The notes beneath the pieces are model-generated. The model was not told where the DNA came from. It ran no database searches and saw only the letters and a list, made by a program, of their open reading frames with translations. From NCBI GenBank assembly GCA_022361315.1, contig JAKSBB010000783.1:1-17667 (forward strand): DNA of 17,667 bases, written 5' to 3'. This document shows positions 6,765-15,300 of this stretch, piece after piece (within the stretch, counting starts at the first letter, position 1; every line of letters starts with the position of its first letter). The position numbers and the translations under genes were made by a program. This DNA is from Desulfobacterales bacterium (GTDB taxonomy: Bacteria > Desulfobacterota > Desulfobacteria > Desulfobacterales > Desulfobacteraceae).

Positions 6765-8441
6765 ATGACCGAGACCCGACGCCCGGCCTTCAACTTTGCC
6801 TCGGCCCTGCTGTGCGCCTGTATGTTTGCCTCCGGGGCTTGCGGCATTATTCTGGAGTACATCCAGGCCAGCCTGGCCTCAATGATTCTGGGCAATGCCT
6901 TTGAGCAGTGGGCCATGGTGATCGGCCTGATGATGTTCTGGATGGGGTTCGGCAGTCTGATCCAGTCACGGATTCCCAAAGACAAACTCATCGCCACCTT
7001 TGTGCTTATTGAGATTGCCCTGGCCCTGGCAGGGGGGTACTCCCCCACCCTCACCTACCTGTCCTACGGATATACGTCCCACTACAGTCTGGTTCTTTAC
7101 CTTTTCGTCTCCCTCATCGGTATCCTCATCGGACTTGAGATCCCGGTGATCATACGGATCAACAACGATTTCTCCAGAGAGTTGTCCACCAATCTGGGCA
7201 ATATACTCTCCGCCGACTATATCGGCAGCCTGGCCGGTGCTCTGATCTATGTGTTTCTCCTGCTGCGATTCTTTCCCATTACTGAAGCGGCATTTTTAAC
7301 CGCCGGAATGAACTTTTTTCTGGCCTTCATTACCTTTGTCTATTTTTCCAGGAAACGACTGATCCCCAAAAGCCCTCGGTTGGCAGTGGTCATGATCCTC
7401 ACCTGCGGTGCGGTTATTTACGGGTACATGAACAACCGGGACTGGCAGATTCAAAATGAGCAACCCCTGTATGACGATCCCATTGTCTACAGTAAGAGCA
7501 GTCAGTATCAGCACATCGTCATCACCCATTATCCTCCGCTGGATGAAACCCGCCTCTTTCTCAACGGCAACCTCCAGCTCTGCAGCACGGATGAGGACCG
7601 GTACCACGAGTCCCTGGTCATCCCCGCCATGACGCTGTCACCCTCCCGCCAGCGGGTATTAATTCTGGGCGGCGGAGACGGGGCAGCCCTTCGGGAAGTG
7701 CTGAAGTTCCAGGACGTCAAGGAGGTGATGCTGGTGGATCTGGACCCCGCCATGACGGAACTTGCGGCAACCCATCCCCTGCTCACCCGCATAAATAAAA
7801 ATGCTTTTTCAGATGCCCGGGTCGTCACCCTGGCAGGAGATGGCATCAGCCCCGGCCCGGCCCGACAGATATACCAGACCCGCAGGGTATTGCGTCCGCA
7901 GCAAAACGAAAGCACCGTCCACCTGGCCGAAGTCAGCGTGATGAATGTGGATGCAGACCGGTTCCTGGCTGAGGTAACAGGGCTATGGGACGTGATTATC
8001 GTGGACATGCCGGATCCGTCCACACCGGAACTGACCAAACTCTATTCCCGTGAATTCTACCTTAAGGCAAGGGCACGCCTGTCTGCCAACGGTATCATGG
8101 CAGTTCAGGCCACCTCTCCCTATCTGGCCAGGGAAAGCTTTTTATGCATAGGACGGACCCTTGAATCTGCGGGGTTATCCATCATCCCCTATCATGAAAA
8201 CGTCCCCTCATTCGGCGACTGGGGCTGGTATTTAATCACCCATGGAAACCGCCGGTTTCTGAACAGCAGAATCAGGGAACTTAAGATAGATGTGCCCACA
8301 CGATTCTTAACGTCAGAAGGGTTCAGGCGGCAACTGGTTTTTGGTAAGGATATGCTGGTTTCCCAGCGGAACGAAATCAACACCATTCTCTTTCCGGTGC
8401 TGCTCTCTCTATATAACCACGAATCCTGGCTCCTGGAATAA
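6765..8441 (+). CDS. membrane-embedded polyamine aminopropyltransferase (spermidine-synthase-like)
   Basis: A 558-residue fusion of about seven N-terminal transmembrane helices (residues 10-220) with a cytoplasmic aminopropyltransferase domain (about 240-525). Visible active-site elements are the substrate loop NGNLQLCSTDEDRYHE (267-282), nucleotide motif GGGDG (302-306), acidic VDLD (324-327), and IIVDMPDP (411-418), matching the D-x-x-D-P motif of spermidine synthases. These use decarboxylated S-adenosylmethionine to transfer an aminopropyl group to an amine. Compared with SpeE, about 38 residues (near 354-391) are inserted before the D-x-D strand (VDADRF). The C-terminal PSFGDWGW block is typical of the membrane-fused subgroup as I recall it. 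Substrate is unknown. The ribosome site is weak (AGGG, far upstream), suggesting coupling to the DUF350 gene. It is the last gene of the operon and is convergent with the receiver gene, with 25 nt between them and no clear hairpin. Confidence 0.85.
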   Translation: MTETRRPAFNFASALLCACMFASGACGIILEYIQASLASMILGNAFEQWAMVIGLMMFWMGFGSLIQSRIPKDKLIATFVLIEIALALAGGYSPTLTYLSYGYTSHYSLVLYLFVSLIGILIGLEIPVIIRINNDFSRELSTNLGNILSADYIGSLAGALIYVFLLLRFFPITEAAFLTAGMNFFLAFITFVYFSRKRLIPKSPRLAVVMILTCGAVIYGYMNNRDWQIQNEQPLYDDPIVYSKSSQYQHIVITHYPPLDETRLFLNGNLQLCSTDEDRYHESLVIPAMTLSPSRQRVLILGGGDGAALREVLKFQDVKEVMLVDLDPAMTELAATHPLLTRINKNAFSDARVVTLAGDGISPGPARQIYQTRRVLRPQQNESTVHLAEVSVMNVDADRFLAEVTGLWDVIIVDMPDPSTPELTKLYSREFYLKARARLSANGIMAVQATSPYLARESFLCIGRTLESAGLSIIPYHENVPSFGDWGWYLITHGNRRFLNSRIRELKIDVPTRFLTSEGFRRQLVFGKDMLVSQRNEINTILFPVLLSLYNHESWLLE

Positions 8442-8466
8442 CCGGTGTGGGCAATGAATGGGAGAT

Positions 8467-8835
8467 TTATCCCAGAATGGCAGCACCGATGGTGTCGAAG
8501 GTATCGAAGAGGGCGGCCTGGCTGAAGGGCTTGACAAGAACCGCGTCAAATTCGGTGTTTTCCAGCATCCAGGGGGTGCCTGACATGCCGATGACCGGCA
8601 GGGCAGCCCCTTTTATTCTTCTGATTTCCGTTAGAAAATCCCGGCCGGTAAACCCGGGCATTTTCAGGTCTGTAATCACCAGGTCATAGGATTTATCTTT
8701 TATCATTGTCAGACCGTCACGCCCGCTTTCAGCCGTATCAACCTTGATTCCCCGACGGTGCAGCACATTGGACAATAACTTCAGAATAGAAGCTTCATCA
8801 TCCACCACCAACACATGTTTGGGAATCCAGTGCAC
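8467..8835 (-). CDS. stand-alone response-regulator receiver protein
   Basis: A 122-residue CheY-like protein consisting only of a receiver domain. The acidic pair is D12-D13, the phospho-acceptor D56 (TDLKMPG), the switch residue S85 (GMSGT) and the conserved K102 (VKPF). There is no output domain, so it probably acts as a phosphorelay intermediate or through protein contact. The only in-frame start is GTG at 8835 (or a GTG at codon 8, within the first strand). The nearest good ribosome site, AGGAGG at 8854-8859, is 18 nt away, unusually far. It begins 15 nt after the stop of the NarL-type regulator gene, so the two are probably cotranscribed. The cognate kinase is not adjacent; the hybrid kinase at 12314 is a possible partner. 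Confidence 0.88.
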   Translation of the reverse strand: MHWIPKHVLVVDDEASILKLLSNVLHRRGIKVDTAESGRDGLTMIKDKSYDLVITDLKMPGFTGRDFLTEIRRIKGAALPVIGMSGTPWMLENTEFDAVLVKPFSQAALFDTFDTIGAAILG

Positions 8836-8850
8836 CGTATTGACGTTCGT

Positions 8851-9483
8851 TTACCTCCTGTCTATATACCCCTGTTCAATGGCATAGCGGACGGTTTCCG
8901 CCAGGCTTCTGTGTCCGAGTTTTGTCCGGATATTGGAGCGGTGCTTGTCCACCGTCCATTGGGAAATATTAAATGACTTACCGATCTGCCGGCTGGTCTT
9001 CCCTTCGGCAATCAGACTCAGAATCTGTTTTTCGCGCAGGGTAAGTACACCGTCGGTATTATTTTTAGGAGGCTCTACGTAGTGGGTGCAGGAAACATCC
9101 GAATGAAATTGCTCCCCGTCCATCACCGCCTTCAGTGCGCGGACAAAGGCCTGGGTGGATTCATTTTTACTGATGGAGGCATGGGCGCCCATTTCAATGG
9201 CACGCTGTTGATTACTCTCGTTCAAAAACCCGCTGAAGGCAATGGTTTTTGTCTCCGGATAAAGGGTGTGCAGCTTCAGTATGGCGTTGTACCCGTCCAT
9301 CTTCGGCATCTCCAGATCAATGATGGCAATATCCGGCCGATGTTCAGCCATCAGATTTAAAAGTTCGATACCGTCCCCGGCCTCTCCGATGAACGCCACT
9401 TCCGGATTGTGGCGGAATGACTGTTTAATGGCCTTTCGAACCAGCGGATGATCGTCTGCAATCACAACGGATACGTTCTTCAT
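8851..9483 (-). CDS. NarL/FixJ-family two-component response regulator
   Basis: A 210-residue transcription regulator. The receiver domain (about 3-120) has D10-D11, phospho-acceptor D56 (IIDLEMP), S84 (AFSG) and K106. The C-terminal LuxR-type helix-turn-helix (about 147-205) shows LTLREKQIL, the recognition helix ISQWTVDKHRSNI and KLGHRS. The start is the ATG at 9483, with GGAG three nt upstream. An upstream in-frame start would add 26 residues without homology. It ends in Arg-Arg encoded AGG AGG, which forms a Shine-Dalgarno sequence ahead of the receiver gene. Target genes are unknown; divergent DUF192 and the region 9484-9777 are candidates. Confidence 0.92.
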   Translation of the reverse strand: MKNVSVVIADDHPLVRKAIKQSFRHNPEVAFIGEAGDGIELLNLMAEHRPDIAIIDLEMPKMDGYNAILKLHTLYPETKTIAFSGFLNESNQQRAIEMGAHASISKNESTQAFVRALKAVMDGEQFHSDVSCTHYVEPPKNNTDGVLTLREKQILSLIAEGKTSRQIGKSFNISQWTVDKHRSNIRTKLGHRSLAETVRYAIEQGYIDRR

Positions 9484-9777
9484 AGTCTCCAATGACTCTT
9501 TTACTTCGAATGAGAGATGATACAGCGTTCTCCCCCAAAAACGCCTAACTAACACAGGCATATACTTGTCATGTCAGTCCATTTTTGACAATAACTATAA
9601 ATATGTATTTTCAAGTTCCACAGGGCGAAGACCGCCATCATTCCTGGTATTTATCGGGCATTGCGTCAGATTAGTCCCGCCATCCTTAAGCATTCTATTC
9701 CGCAGCTGACTGTGCTATTGTCGAAGGAATTGGATATAATTTTCATCATATACTAATTATAAAGATGATGCCAGGTA
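9484..9777. promoter_or_regulatory. divergent intergenic region between the NarL-type regulator and the DUF192 gene
   Basis: No gene was seen in these 294 nt. An inverted repeat TTGTCA (9566-9571) / TGACAA (9586-9591) with a 14-nt spacer could be a regulator site. TTGACA (9585-9590) followed 15 nt later by TATTTT is a poor plus-strand promoter candidate. Further on, TATAAT (9735-9740) lacks a matching -35 box at the right distance. A CATCAT (9744-9749) / ATGATG (9765-9770) repeat lies just before the DUF192 start. Confidence 0.3.
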
Positions 9778-10284
9778 ATGGTTGGAACCCATAGATTTAA
9801 ACCGATTTATTTGATTCGTCTGGTGATGGCAGCAGCCATTTGCTCCCTGTGCTGCACGGTCGGCTGTACGACGAGTTCTGCTTCCCCCTCCCTCTCAGAC
9901 ATCCAATTTGATGCGGAATTGACCTGGTTCACACCTGAGAATTCACAGATCACCAGCACCCGGGTGGAAATAGCCGACACCCGTGACGCGCAGCTTCAGG
10001 GGCTCAAAGGCAGACGGCTCGCAGGAGACGGGGAGGGAATGCTGTTTGTATACACGGACAGCGTTTTCCGGACCTTTATCATGACCGATACCCCCGGTGC
10101 CCTGGATATCCTGTTCGCAGATGAGGCGGGCAGGATCATCACCATCCATGAACACACCCGTCCCATGTCAAATACCACCTATACATCTTCGGCCCCCGCC
10201 ATGTTCGTTGTGGAAGTGCCTGCAGGATTCTGCCGCCGCCAGGGTATCCGAAAGGGAACCACCATCCGCTACCGTCGCCGTTAG
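9778..10284 (+). CDS. DUF192 family exported protein
   Basis: A 168-residue protein. An N-terminal hydrophobic stretch (about 10-28) ends at C30 (TVGC), a weak lipobox, so it is either a lipoprotein or a secreted or anchored protein. Residues about 52-165 match DUF192: VEIADTRDAQLQGLKGR, GMLFVY, FIMTDTPGALDILFAD, GRIITIHEHTRP, YTSSAPA and FVVEVPAGF. The family is widespread in bacteria and archaea with no established function. The ATG at 9778 has only a close AGG before it; an ATG at 9826 would remove most of the signal peptide and is less likely. The gene ends in TAG, the only terminating TAG seen among the window's genes. The crotonase gene follows after 81 nt and has its own strong ribosome site. 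Confidence 0.83.
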   Translation: MVGTHRFKPIYLIRLVMAAAICSLCCTVGCTTSSASPSLSDIQFDAELTWFTPENSQITSTRVEIADTRDAQLQGLKGRRLAGDGEGMLFVYTDSVFRTFIMTDTPGALDILFADEAGRIITIHEHTRPMSNTTYTSSAPAMFVVEVPAGFCRRQGIRKGTTIRYRRR

Positions 10285-10365
10285 ACCATATTAACCCTTT
10301 TCAACCGCATGCCGACCTGTTAGGGTAAATTCCTAAATCCTAAGTCTTTTTCCAAGGAGGCGTTT

Positions 10366-11145
10366 ATGGCATTTGAAACGATTATCATAACAACCGACGA
10401 AAATCACATCGGCAGCCTCACCCTGAACCGACCGGATAAACTCAATACCTTCAGCAGCCGAATGGCCCGGGAATTAGACGAGGCCCTGACACTGCTGGAT
10501 AAAGATCCCAACGTCCGGGTCATCCTTCTCAAGGGGGCGGGTAAAGCATTTTGCGCCGGTATTGATGTGAATGAACTTGAGGGGAAAACCCCACTGGAAT
10601 ACCGGGAATGGATCGAGCGTATGGAGGCACCGCTGGTGGGCATTTCCAAAATAAAAAAACCTGTCATTGCCCAGCTCCAGGGCGTCGCCGCCGCAAACGG
10701 CATGGGTCTGATTGCAGCGGCCGATCTGGTCATGGCAGCGGAAAACGCCAAAATGGGCCTGACGGCCATCAATGTCGGCCTCAACTGCGTAGGGCCGGTG
10801 ATTCCCGTTGCCAGATGCGTGGGGCGAAAAAAAGCCCTGGAACTGCTGCTTTACGGGAATCTCATCAAGACGGATGAAGCCCTCAGCCTCGGCCTGATCA
10901 ACCAGGTGGTGCCCAAACAGGAACTGGAAGACAGGGCCTATGCATGGGCCAAAGAACTGGCCGTCAAAAGCCCCGTTGCCGTTCAAATTGCGAAATCAGC
11001 CTTTTACGCCTCTGAGGATATGGGCTACGATAATCAATTCGCCTATATGAACGAAGCATTTGCAAGGCTCTGCTCCACCCGGGATGCCAAAGAAGGGGTG
11101 ACGGCTTTTTTCGAAAAACGACCACCCAAGTGGGAAGAGAGATAA
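10366..11145 (+). CDS. enoyl-CoA hydratase/isomerase-family (crotonase-fold) protein lacking the catalytic glutamates
   Basis: A 259-residue crotonase-superfamily protein of normal length. CoA and oxyanion-hole segments are present: LNRPDKLNTFS (19-30), KAFCAGIDVNEL (60-71), QGVAAANGMGLIAAADLVMAAENAKMG (105-131, oxyanion region), and a normal C-terminal helix with FFEKRPPKW. Aligned by eye with rat mitochondrial hydratase, catalytic Glu144 corresponds to G114 and Glu164 to A134, so both are missing. The segment AINVGLNCVGPVIPVAR resembles ECHDC3-type members, which also lack them. It is therefore unlikely to be a classical hydratase; it may be a different CoA-thioester enzyme (isomerase, hydrolase or decarboxylase) or a non-catalytic protein. 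The start has AAGGAGG a few nt upstream. Its neighbours give no clear pathway. Confidence 0.85.
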   Translation: MAFETIIITTDENHIGSLTLNRPDKLNTFSSRMARELDEALTLLDKDPNVRVILLKGAGKAFCAGIDVNELEGKTPLEYREWIERMEAPLVGISKIKKPVIAQLQGVAAANGMGLIAAADLVMAAENAKMGLTAINVGLNCVGPVIPVARCVGRKKALELLLYGNLIKTDEALSLGLINQVVPKQELEDRAYAWAKELAVKSPVAVQIAKSAFYASEDMGYDNQFAYMNEAFARLCSTRDAKEGVTAFFEKRPPKWEER

Positions 11146-11259
11146 CTCACCCATTGCCTTAGAGAATTAGCAGCGTAGATAATCCGTGCAAAACCGTGCG
11201 GGATAAGGTAATTTATGAAAATTCGGGATGGAAACCATCTGGCCCGACCCCAAGTAATG

Positions 11260-11264
11260 AGGAG
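11260..11264 (+). promoter_or_regulatory. ribosome binding site selecting a TTG start for the channel gene
   Basis: AGGAG lies 6 nt before TTG 11271. The only longer in-frame start, GTG at 11196, has no ribosome site, and the extra 25 residues it adds show no recognisable domain. Confidence 0.55.
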
Positions 11265-11270
11265 CGCAAT

Positions 11271-12296
11271 TTGCTTCATATAATAAAAGCCCTTATCCGG
11301 ACAGGCCTGAGGCACCGGGGTGTTACTCTGGTGTTTGCCTATCTGGTTCTGCTTCTGGCCTCCAGCGCCCTGATTGCCCTGGTGGAACCCGAAGGTTCTG
11401 ATCTGACCCGCCCGGGCCAGGCCTTGTGGTGGAGTATCGTCACCTCCACCACCGTGGGCTACGGGGACATTTACCCCTCATCCGCACTTGGAAAAATCGT
11501 TGCCGTTCTCCTTCCCATGTTTATGGGAATCGGTCTTGGGGCCGCTTTCATCACCCATGTGGCATCCTATCTCATTGAAAGGAGGGATAAACAAATGCAC
11601 GGGGAAAAACCATTTACCGGCACCGGCCATATTCTCCTGGTGGGCTATACCTCTGACACCGAATACCTGGCCGGACAGATCCGAGAAGATGAGTCCTACA
11701 GGGAAAAAGATGTGGTGATCCTGGCCGACCTGGCCCGGCATCCCATGCCCGAAGAAGAGGGCTGCTTTTTTGTCAAGGGCGCACCGGATACCACCCAGGC
11801 CCTGGAACGGGCCAACGTATCCAAGGCATCCCGTATCGTCATCCATACTGGCAGTGACGAAATCAGCCTTTTTGCCCTGATCAACGCACTCAAACACAAA
11901 AACGACGCCTGTGAAGTCACGGTCCGCTGTCTTTCCAGCCAGAGTCTGGATACCTTCGGTTCCGTGCCCGGCCGGTTTGAAACCATCATGCAGATGACTG
12001 CGGAAATGATGGTGCAGGCCATGCAGGACAGGGTGCACATTCCCCTTCAGATTCTCCTGAAAAACGATGCCAACGAAGAAATCTATTTTGTTACCATACC
12101 GGATATCGGCCCAAACCAGACCTGGTGGCCGCTGCACAACTACTTAAACGAACGGTATGGTTACCTCAGCTTTGCACTTCGGCATCCCGACGGTAAGGTT
12201 CAGGTCAATCCACCGGCCAAAACACCGGTCACATCCGGATGTGGTATCTGGCTGATCGCCCTGGAACGGCCGGTAACTCTGGAATGGCCGGTATAA
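11271..12296 (+). CDS. two-TM potassium channel with RCK/TrkA-N domain
   Basis: With the TTG start, 341 residues. There are two transmembrane helices (about 18-37 and 75-97) around a pore loop with the potassium selectivity filter TTVGYGD (60-66). A cytoplasmic Rossmann-type RCK/TrkA-N domain follows (from about 119, GHILLVGYTSDTE), in which the usual GxGxxG nucleotide loop is changed to GYTSD. It has the later TrkA-N feature KASRIVIHTGSDE, then a C-terminal block ending in ALRHPDGKVQVNPPAKTPV and GIWLIALERP, like RCK-C-type tails. It forms an inner-membrane tetrameric K+ channel gated by a cytoplasmic ligand; the ligand is not predictable. A GTG start at 11196 would give 366 residues. The hybrid kinase gene follows after 17 nt, so they are probably cotranscribed. 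Confidence 0.88.
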   Translation: MLHIIKALIRTGLRHRGVTLVFAYLVLLLASSALIALVEPEGSDLTRPGQALWWSIVTSTTVGYGDIYPSSALGKIVAVLLPMFMGIGLGAAFITHVASYLIERRDKQMHGEKPFTGTGHILLVGYTSDTEYLAGQIREDESYREKDVVILADLARHPMPEEEGCFFVKGAPDTTQALERANVSKASRIVIHTGSDEISLFALINALKHKNDACEVTVRCLSSQSLDTFGSVPGRFETIMQMTAEMMVQAMQDRVHIPLQILLKNDANEEIYFVTIPDIGPNQTWWPLHNYLNERYGYLSFALRHPDGKVQVNPPAKTPVTSGCGIWLIALERPVTLEWPV

Positions 12297-12313
12297 TACC
12301 GGGAGGGCGACCC

Positions 12314-15300
12314 ATGCAGGATTTCCGGATACCGGATCTACCGGACAACTTTGAGGAGACCATCTGCACCAAGACCAATCTGGCCACCTATACCAGCCCG
12401 GAATGGACCGATGTTCAACTGACCAAAGAGTATCAGGTCACCTTTCATCGGGTTGGGGCCCATATCCTCAGCGCCTACCCCAAAGGGCGAATTTCCTACG
12501 ATGGCACACGGGCGCTGTTCGATGCCTACAGCCGTTTTTTAACGGCCAGCGGCCTTTCCCCGCACAGCTATGTGGAAATCGCCGACTACAGCGGTATCGT
12601 CAATCTGCCGTCCAAACGCACCCGTATCGAAGTGGCGGACCAGCTCTTAAACAAAGTGGCACATGATAACCTGATGGGCCACTTTGTTTACAACGTCCCC
12701 AAACACATCAAGTGGATCTACAACATCGGCACCCGGCTCAAGCAACCCGATATCCCTATGCTGGCCCTGGAGACCTACGAAGAAGCCATTCGCCATGCCG
12801 TCACCATCCGTACCGGGCAATACCGGTCCGGCGGTATTTTAAAAGCACTTAAGAAAAAATTTCTGGCGCCCTTAAGCCCCGAAGACAACTATACCCAGGA
12901 CCTTCTGGACTATATCGGCAGCATCAATTGGGACGAACGCGGGATGCGGGAGGACCAGATACCCGAAACCCACCCCCTGAAATCTGTGTTTAACGCCATT
13001 GCCATACTCAAGGCAGACCATGACCGAACGGTCCTTGACCGGGAGAACATTCAGGAGAAGTATAAACGCCTCTTCAACCGGATTGCAGACCCGATCCTGG
13101 TATTTGCCAAGGACACCCACCGGATTCTGAACTGGAACAAGGCATTTCTTGACACCTATGAATACGCACCCGAGGAACTTGTGAACCTGACCCCTCGGGA
13201 TCTTCATCCGGAATCCGAACTGGAACGGGTAAACCGGAATATCGATAACGAAAAAAGGGGAGAAACCCACCGCTATACCCACATTACCAAATCCGGCCGG
13301 CGCATGGACGTGGAAATCCGCACGGATGAAACAGATTATCAGGGCCGGCCCGCCTACATCAGCAATATCCGTGACATATCCGCCCAGAACCTTTTGGAAG
13401 CGGAACTCCGCCGGCACAGGGACAGGCTGGAATCCCTGGTCAATCAGCGCACCCAGGATCTGGAGCTGGAAATGGCTGAACGTCTGCAGTCTGAAGTAAA
13501 ATTCACCACCCTGTTCGAGTCCAGCTCGGACGCGGTACTGTTGATGGACAGCAACGGGGTGACGGACCATGCGCCTAAGATACTGGATTGTAATCCTGCA
13601 GCACTTGCCCTATACGGGTGCGACAGTAAAAACCAGTTGCGCCAATTGGGACCACGGGTACTTTCCCCAAAACACCAGGAAGGCGGTCAAACCTCCTATA
13701 AACTGGCCGGGGAAAAAATTAAAGAGGCCTTTGACACCGGGAGCAGTCACTTTGAATGGGTCCACCGCAATCTTAAGACCGGCCAGACCTTTCCGGCAGA
13801 TGTATTGCTAAACCGAATGACCCTGAACGGGAAAAATGTGCTCCAGGCCGTCATACGGGATATCACCCAGCGTAAAAAGGCGGAAGAGGCACTGCGAAGG
13901 AGTGAGGAGCAATACCGCGGCATGATTGAAAATATGCAGGATGTCTTTTTCCGGACGGATATGGACATGAGGCTGACGATGATCAGCCCGTCCGGTGTAA
14001 GACTCCTGGGATATGACAGCGAAACCCGGTTAATCGGCCGGGACATCGGGAAATTGTTTTTCAAAAACAGTCCGGCATTTACCCGGTTCATGACGGAATT
14101 AGAAAAATCCGGCCGTGTATATAACCTTGAATTGCTGCTGCATACCCGCAACAAAGATATCATTCCCGTTCTCTCAAGCTGCAACTATTTTACAGATGCC
14201 CTGGCCACCCCCATGGGTATCGAAGGTACCCTCACAAATATCCGGAAGCAAAAAGAGGCGGAAGAGGCCCTGCGACAGGCCAAACGGCAGGCAGAGGAAG
14301 CAGCCAGAACCAAGAGCGAATTCCTGGCCAATATGAGCCATGAAATAAGAACCCCTATGAACGCGATTCTCGGTATGGGAGAACTGGTGCTGGAAACCCC
14401 GCTGAACGATTATCAGAGAAACCTGCTCACCACCATAAACACGGAGACCTCTTCCCTGCTGAGCATCATTAACTCAATTCTGGACCTTTCCAAAGTGGAA
14501 GCCGGCCGTCTGGAACTGGAAAACGCCTCATTCAACCTCAGGGTGCTCTTTGAAGATCTGGCAGCCAGCTTTGCCATCACCGCCCACCAAAAAGAACTGG
14601 AATTCATCTCCTTTCTTCCGCCGGATACCCCTGAAGCCCTTACGGGAGATCCGGGCCGCCTGCGCCAGGTCCTGGTGAATCTTGTGGGGAACGCCATTAA
14701 ATTTACTCAGAAAGGTGAAATCTTTATCTGGGTAGACCGTCTGGATATGGATGATGACACCGTAAACCTCCGGTTCAACGTGCGGGATACGGGTATCGGC
14801 ATCCCGCCGGAAAAGCAGGCCCTTATCTTTGAAAGTTTTGCCCAGGCTGATGGTTCCACCACCCGTAAGTATGGCGGGACCGGACTTGGCACCACCATCT
14901 CCAAGCAATTGGTGCGGATGATGGGGGGGCAGATCGGTCTTGACAGCACCCCGGGCAAAGGCTCGACCTTCTGGTTCACCCTTCCCCTGAAACTGGACCC
15001 GGGCCACCAGTCAATCGGGCATACGGATACCGCCAGGAGAGTTCTGGAAAACAAAAAAATACTGGTGGTGGGGGAGAACTCTAAAACCCGCTTTGTCTTC
15101 GCCACCCATCTCAAAGCATGGGGGTGCCTGGTTCATGAGGCCCCCAGCGCCCTTGAAGCCTTGGCCGTAATCAAGCAACAAGACGATACCGATCTGGTGC
15201 TGACCGATATCCATATGGCAGATGTGGACGGATTTGACCTGGTGAGATCCATCAGAAAGACACCGAAGATATCTGCCGTCCCAGTCATTCTGCTCACCTC

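Noticed and set aside
9484..9561. 26-residue N-terminal extension of the NarL-type regulator
   Set aside because: The receiver fold begins directly at the ATG at 9483 and the extension has no homology.
9735..9740. TATAAT as a promoter -10 for the DUF192 gene
   Set aside because: No acceptable -35 box lies 16-18 nt upstream; the nearest TTG-containing hexamer is only 10 nt away.
10282..10317. possible readthrough of the TAG ending the DUF192 gene, which would support TAG recoding
   Set aside because: The protein is already complete for its family at this TAG, and the frame downstream meets another TAG after 12 codons with no recognisable homology.
11196..11270. GTG start adding 25 residues to the potassium channel
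   Set aside because: It has no ribosome site, whereas TTG 11271 has AGGAG at 6 nt; kept only as an alternative.
12872..13570. 232-codon antisense open frame inside the kinase gene
   Set aside because: It is a shadow of the GC-rich coding strand; the sense frame is clearly the PAS-kinase gene.
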